From Verrucomicrobiota bacterium (lineage in GTDB: Bacteria > Verrucomicrobiota > Verrucomicrobiia > Chthoniobacterales > UBA10450): DNA of 8,896 bases. Under the pieces are notes generated by a model. That model saw only the letters and a program-made list of their open reading frames with translations. It was not told the DNA's origin and searched no databases. Position numbers and translations under genes: made by a program. The stretch lies in contig QHPM01000306.1 in assembly GCA_003219095.1 (NCBI GenBank), positions 1-8,896 on the forward strand, in the 5' to 3' direction. This document shows positions 5,550 to 8,896 of the stretch, in pieces. The stretch's first letter is position 1. Every line of letters starts with the position of its first letter.

Positions 5550-6533
5550 TTAGCCGCTCTCGTCTATGGGAACGGCGTCCGGCGGCGGCAACTGGGACGC
5601 TTCAACCTTGATATAGTTCAGAACAACTGGTGCCAGAATCATTCCCGGTATTCCCATGAATCGCTCGCCAACGATCAGCGCGAGCAAGGTAAGCCAGACT
5701 GGATTTTTGATTAGATCACCGATGATTTTGCTGTTCAGGAAATACTCCAGCTTATGAACTGCAACCAAGAAGATGAGAGCAACAACTGCCAGCCGGGGCG
5801 ATATTGTGACGGCGATACCGACGATGATCGCGTTACTAATTAGGTTTCCTACGATGGGTAACAGTCCGCAGAGAAAGGTCAACCCGATCACGAACGCCGC
5901 GAACTTCAGTGAGACGGCGAGCACAAATATGGTCGTCAATAGTGTATTTATGGCCGAAATCCGGATTTGAGCGCCCATGACGGTTTCAAAACTTTGGTAA
6001 AATAGTCGGAAACGGATTTTGATCTCATTGGTTACTGCGGTGAAAAGATTGGGACGCTTAGGCTTGTTGGAAGATTTCTCGATTCGCGGGTTCAAAAACA
6101 AGCTGACCGCAACTACGATTCCTATTAGAACGAAGGCAAGTTGCGTGGTGGCTGCTCGCGCGAAATTTCCAACAAATAAGAATTCGTTTTTCACAACGTC
6201 AACGATGGCCGCTTTGAGACTGTCCAGGTCTGAAAAAGGGAGATCGATCCCGTGACTTTGCGCATATGCAATGAACGGCGGGATCGATTCCACCGCGATC
6301 TTGGGAAAGGCAATGAACGCCTGTCTGATGAGAAAAACCAAGCCATAAAGCGTTGCCGCCACGACGACGAAGAATAGGACGAGGGACAGCCACTTCCGTT
6401 CGCCGAAATAAAGTTTGCGCAGAGCAAAGTAGGAAAAGAGAACGGTTATCAGCGGCGTCGCCAGATGGGTAGCCGCCGCCAGCACGATTACCGCGACGAG
6501 GAAAAAATAGGAGAATCGTGCCGCCCGCGTCAT
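5550..6533 (-). CDS. AI-2E family (TqsA/PerM-like) membrane transporter
   Basis: This gene encodes a 327-residue polytopic inner-membrane protein of the AI-2E transporter family, whose members are proposed to move autoinducer-2, Na+/Li+ or other small solutes; the substrate cannot be read from sequence. Hydrophobic segments lie near residues 8-20, 24-38, 47-70, 130-148, 195-215, 217-240, 243-262 and 278-302, separated by the soluble region about 75-125 seen in the family. The C-terminal family hallmarks are present: FLCGLLPIVGNLISNAIIVGIA near 220-241 and GIPGMILAPVVLNYIK near 294-309. The protein is slightly short for the family but looks intact. It lies 183 bp downstream of kynU on the same strand. 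Its TAA at 5550 falls exactly where kynU-relic similarity begins, so its tail may have been set by that junction. Confidence 0.88.
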   Translation of the reverse strand: MTRAARFSYFFLVAVIVLAAATHLATPLITVLFSYFALRKLYFGERKWLSLVLFFVVVAATLYGLVFLIRQAFIAFPKIAVESIPPFIAYAQSHGIDLPFSDLDSLKAAIVDVVKNEFLFVGNFARAATTQLAFVLIGIVVAVSLFLNPRIEKSSNKPKRPNLFTAVTNEIKIRFRLFYQSFETVMGAQIRISAINTLLTTIFVLAVSLKFAAFVIGLTFLCGLLPIVGNLISNAIIVGIAVTISPRLAVVALIFLVAVHKLEYFLNSKIIGDLIKNPVWLTLLALIVGERFMGIPGMILAPVVLNYIKVEASQLPPPDAVPIDESG

Positions 6534-6627
6534 TTTGAATCATGCCAGTTATATGGGCACCGCTCAATGAGCAATGTTCAGAGGTTACGGCCAACTTCTC
6601 TCCGACGTTATATCAGTTACTAGGGGA

Positions 6628-6648
6628 AGCCGTCTTTTGTTGACGGCT
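6628..6648 (-). other. Perfect 7-bp hairpin between kynU and the AI-2E gene
   Basis: AGCCGTC (6628-6634) pairs with GACGGCT (6642-6648) around a 7-base loop. It lies 69 bp downstream of the kynU stop on the minus strand and has no T-tract after it in that direction. It could be a weak terminator or processing site for the kynU transcript. Confidence 0.3.
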
Positions 6649-6716
6649 CGCGCCACAGTGCTGGAATTGATAAGGCTATCGTTTCGTTTCGTAGCGCTGC
6701 TGGAGTGTTATGAATC

Positions 6717-7982
6717 TTAGCCTAGAATGTTGGCGAACCGCCACACTTCATGAAAGGTATTGTAAAGCGGCGTCGGCGCAGCGCGGATTACGTTCGGTTC
6801 GCGGAAATCGCATTTCACGCCGGCGGCTCCGAGTTTGCCGAATAGTACTTTAGGATGTTCTTGCACCTGGATCGATAACTGACAACCTCGCTCGGTAACT
6901 TCTCGCGGAGTAATTACGTTAAAACGCTTCCGTGAGCCTCCATCTTCTAACAAGAATTGGAGATAGCTCGTTAGCTTAACAGACTTTTGTCGGAGTGATT
7001 CCATTCCACCAGCTTCCTCGAAAATGGCAAGCGAAGCGCGCAGCGGCGCCATCGATAAAATCGGTGGATTACTGATTTGCCATCCATCGGCGGACGCGAC
7101 CGGAATGAATTCCGGCTCGAGGTGCAAGCGGAAGCGCGTAGTCGGATCGTTGCCGAACCAGCCGGCCAAACGCGGCAAATCAGTATTGGTTGCATGTCGC
7201 TCATGGACGAAGACGCCTGCAACCGCACCGGGACCAGCGCTGAGATATTTATAGGAACACCAGACCGCGAAATCGACATTCCAGTCGTGCAAGAACAGCG
7301 GCACGTTCCCGATAGCGTGGGCAAGATCAATCCCAACGGGGATTCCATGCTTCTGGGCTGCCGTCGTAATTGTCGGAATGTCGAACAACTGACCCGTGAA
7401 AAAATTCACACCGCCGATCAATACCACCGCAAGCTCACCGGCATGCTTTTCGATTAGATCGAGGATCTCTTCGGTTCGCACAGTAAACTCGCCTTCACCT
7501 GGGCGCGCGAGGACCAACGCCTCCCTCGGCTCGAAGCGATGATGAACGATCTGCGTTTTGATCGCATATGTGTCGGAAGGAAACGCCGGTTCTTCCATTA
7601 GGATTTTGAAACGTGAGTTGGTCGGGCGATAAAACGTGGCCATCATCAGGTGCAAGTTCACCGTCAGGCTGTTCATACAGATCACTTCGCTGGGCTGCGC
7701 GCCGACGAGTCGCGCCGTTGGCTCGCGCAATGTCTCGTGATACGAATACCACGGTGTTTTCCCTTTGAGGTGGGCGTCCACGCCGAGTCTTGCCCAATCC
7801 TCCAGCTCTTGTTCGACGATTTGCTTCGCCGATTTCGGCATCAGGCCAAGCGAATTGCCCGCGAAATAGATCAGCGGCTCGCCGTTGTTTCCGAGTGGCA
7901 AATGAAAACGGTCACGGAATGAGTGCAGTGGGTCTTTAGCATCGAGTTGCTGCGCAAATTCTTCGTCTCGGGAAAAAGTCAT
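6717..7982 (-). CDS. kynU: Kynureninase (PLP-dependent)
   Basis: Kynureninase hydrolyses L-kynurenine to anthranilate or 3-hydroxykynurenine to 3-hydroxyanthranilate, releasing alanine. With kmo in the same window the 3-hydroxy route is likely. From the ATG at 7982 the product is 421 residues, normal for the family. Motifs include YFAGNSLGLMP near 39-49, GVDAHL and PWYSYHE near 67-83, GGVNFFTGQ near 190-198, GIDLAHAIGNVP (the aspartate pairs with the PLP pyridine nitrogen) near 217-228, and WCSYKYLSAGPG, in which K245 is the Schiff-base lysine. The C-terminus reads NVIRAAPTPLYN...EVWRF. GGAG nine bases before 7982 supports this start; the frame also has an ATG at 7997 and a GTG at 8006. A decayed second copy of its 3' end lies at 5424-5549. 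Confidence 0.95.
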   Translation of the reverse strand: MTFSRDEEFAQQLDAKDPLHSFRDRFHLPLGNNGEPLIYFAGNSLGLMPKSAKQIVEQELEDWARLGVDAHLKGKTPWYSYHETLREPTARLVGAQPSEVICMNSLTVNLHLMMATFYRPTNSRFKILMEEPAFPSDTYAIKTQIVHHRFEPREALVLARPGEGEFTVRTEEILDLIEKHAGELAVVLIGGVNFFTGQLFDIPTITTAAQKHGIPVGIDLAHAIGNVPLFLHDWNVDFAVWCSYKYLSAGPGAVAGVFVHERHATNTDLPRLAGWFGNDPTTRFRLHLEPEFIPVASADGWQISNPPILSMAPLRASLAIFEEAGGMESLRQKSVKLTSYLQFLLEDGGSRKRFNVITPREVTERGCQLSIQVQEHPKVLFGKLGAAGVKCDFREPNVIRAAPTPLYNTFHEVWRFANILG

Positions 7983-8109
7983 TGTGCGATGCTCCATGCA
8001 GCACACGTCCGCGTCAAAGATGGGATCGGCCGCCCTTTCGACAAATTAGGGCTCCTGGGCGTGCCAAAACGGCTCCATCGGGCGATGTTAACTCAACTAG
8101 GCTAAGAGA

Positions 8110-8568
8110 TCATTTTTCAGAGTCCGGTCGCCGCATGAATTCGAGAGTGATCCCATCCGGGTCGCGAACATAGATTACACGTTTTCCGGCGTTCGGGCCC
8201 GATCGAAGGGTTTGCGGTTTGCCGGCGGTGCGCCAGCCGAAGGCGGCGATGGCATTCAAAATAGCCTCAAGGTTATCGACCATGAATGCGACGTGGACCG
8301 ATCCAACGTCGCACGGCCTGACGTCGATTTGTTTGCGGTCATTGGGTGCGAGATATTCAAGCAACTCGATTTTGTGCCCGTAACCTTTCAGAACAGCGAT
8401 AAAAATTTCAGCTCCCGGAACACCGGTGACTTCGCTGGCGAGCTCACCGGTGTGATGTGCGCGATGCGAAAGCTCGAAACCGAGAACATCGCGCCAGAAA
8501 GCAAGGGAACGCTCGAGATTCGAAACCGTAATGCCGGTGTGATCAGTTGCGATGATGTGAAACGGCAT
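8110..8568 (-). CDS. VOC-family (glyoxalase / methylmalonyl-CoA epimerase-like) metalloprotein
   Basis: This 152-residue protein has the vicinal-oxygen-chelate fold, with paired beta-alpha-beta-beta-beta modules. The expected metal ligands are visible: H10 in TDHTGITV, E68 in HKIELLEY, H92 in VHVAFMV and E143 in DGITLEFM. DPDG near 136-139 is the usual turn before the last strand. This ligand pattern fits methylmalonyl-CoA epimerase, lactoylglutathione lyase or a ring-cleavage or isomerising enzyme; the exact reaction cannot be decided from sequence. It lies upstream of kynU on the same strand with a 127-bp gap and downstream of a RidA-family gene. A role in degrading kynurenine-derived aromatics is possible but is only inference from position. 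Confidence 0.85.
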   Translation of the reverse strand: MPFHIIATDHTGITVSNLERSLAFWRDVLGFELSHRAHHTGELASEVTGVPGAEIFIAVLKGYGHKIELLEYLAPNDRKQIDVRPCDVGSVHVAFMVDNLEAILNAIAAFGWRTAGKPQTLRSGPNAGKRVIYVRDPDGITLEFMRRPDSEK

Positions 8569-8618
8569 GTTTTCAGAAAATGTTCACTGCTCAACGTCTA
8601 GTGTCGAATCAGCCGGCA

Positions 8619-8744
8619 CTGTCATCCCGAGTCGCAGTAGACGACGAAAGACCTCATACCTCGTTTTGAATTTCGCGACGTGGCTTGCGTGACATTGGCT
8701 CGTTGTGTCACGTCCTTCACCATCTTGGCGGTTCAGGATGACAG
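8619..8744. repeat. MITE-like intergenic element bounded by CTGTCATCC / GGATGACAG
   Basis: CTGTCATCC at 8619-8627 is repeated in inverse as GGATGACAG at 8736-8744, forming 9-bp perfect terminal inverted repeats around about 126 bp. Inside is a perfect 7-bp stem, CGTGACA (8688-8694) with TGTCACG (8706-8712). The TGTCATCC...ACCTCA wording resembles short repeats scattered between genes in many soil bacteria. The element fills most of the gap between the RidA-like gene and the VOC gene, and its right end almost touches the RidA stop codon. No protein is encoded. Confidence 0.45.
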
Positions 8745-8745
8745 A

Positions 8746-8896
8746 CTAGGCAGTCGCGGCGATCACTTTCAGCTCGATCGCGATTGGCGTGGGTAACGCT
8801 GTGATTTGAATGGTTGTGCGCGTCGGATTTGGCTTGCCGTCGCCGGCGAAATGTTCGGCATAGAGTTTGTTGTAGATCGGGAAATCTCTTTTCATG
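8746..8896 (-). CDS. RidA/YjgF-family protein, C-terminal part only (possible 2-aminomuconate deaminase)
   Basis: The window edge cuts this gene; only the last 49 codons are present, ending at a TAG at 8746-8748. The reading FPIYNKLYAEHFAG, GKPNPTRTTIQI and ALPTPIAIELKVIAATA is the classic RidA C-terminus: the family motif N-x-x-Y ahead of the conserved arginine in PTRTTI, then the final strand IELKVIA. RidA proteins hydrolyse enamines and imines in the cytoplasm. Some members are 2-aminomuconate deaminases that act after 3-hydroxyanthranilate ring cleavage, and the company of kynU and kmo makes that a reasonable hypothesis. A generic housekeeping RidA cannot be excluded. The ATG at 8895 is internal to the domain and is not the true start. 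Confidence 0.85.
   Translation of the reverse strand, partial: MKRDFPIYNKLYAEHFAGDGKPNPTRTTIQITALPTPIAIELKVIAATA

Noticed and set aside
1..8896. Defence system, CRISPR array, phage, insertion sequence or RNA gene
   Set aside because: No transposase, integrase, regularly spaced repeats, tRNA cloverleaf or rRNA sequence was recognisable on either strand; nearly all coding space is explained by known metabolic families.

Overview
The window looks like bacterial chromosome of mid-to-high GC content, with no phage, plasmid, CRISPR or RNA gene visible. The gene set (kynurenine 3-monooxygenase, kynureninase, an aminomuconate-deaminase-like RidA protein, FdhD, MobA, MOSC proteins) and the short intergenic repeats of the type CGGATTA..GGATATCACGG and TGTCATCC...GGATGACA suggest a soil or freshwater heterotroph. 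A Verrucomicrobia/Chthoniobacterales-like organism is my best guess, but this is inference from general impression, not proof.

Layout. Positions 142-1497 (minus): kynurenine 3-monooxygenase with a C-terminal membrane helix. Positions 1639-1976 (minus): a broken GFA-family (CENP-V/GFA zinc-fold) gene whose middle has been replaced by 61 bp identical to the response-regulator gene 1.2 kb away. Positions 2102-2752 (plus): a YiiM-like MOSC protein. Positions 2929-3345 (plus): a stand-alone receiver-domain response regulator. Positions 3398-4264 (minus): FdhD, the sulfurtransferase that activates formate dehydrogenase. It overlaps head to head with a second, small MOSC gene at 4241-4729 (plus), which abuts mobA at 4730-5344 (plus). 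Positions 5424-5549 (minus): remnant of the 3' end of a second kynureninase gene. Positions 5550-6533 (minus): an AI-2E-family membrane protein. Positions 6717-7982 (minus): intact kynureninase. Positions 8110-8568 (minus): VOC-family metalloprotein. Positions 8746-8896 (minus, cut by the window edge): C-terminus of a RidA-family protein.

How the genes work together. Two themes are interleaved. The first is kynurenine catabolism: Kmo makes 3-hydroxykynurenine, KynU cleaves it to 3-hydroxyanthranilate, and the RidA protein may be the later 2-aminomuconate deaminase. The second is molybdenum cofactor handling: MobA makes the guanine dinucleotide form, FdhD sulfurates the cofactor, and the MOSC proteins probably bind Moco or carry sulfur. 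This points to a molybdo- or tungsto-enzyme such as formate dehydrogenase elsewhere in the genome.

The most unusual observations are structural: the 61-bp perfect inverted repeat that makes a GFA/response-regulator chimera, and the kynU 3' relic directly downstream of the AI-2E gene, so that kynU sequence flanks that gene on both sides. I found no convincing new multi-gene system; the rest is ordinary metabolic chromosome.
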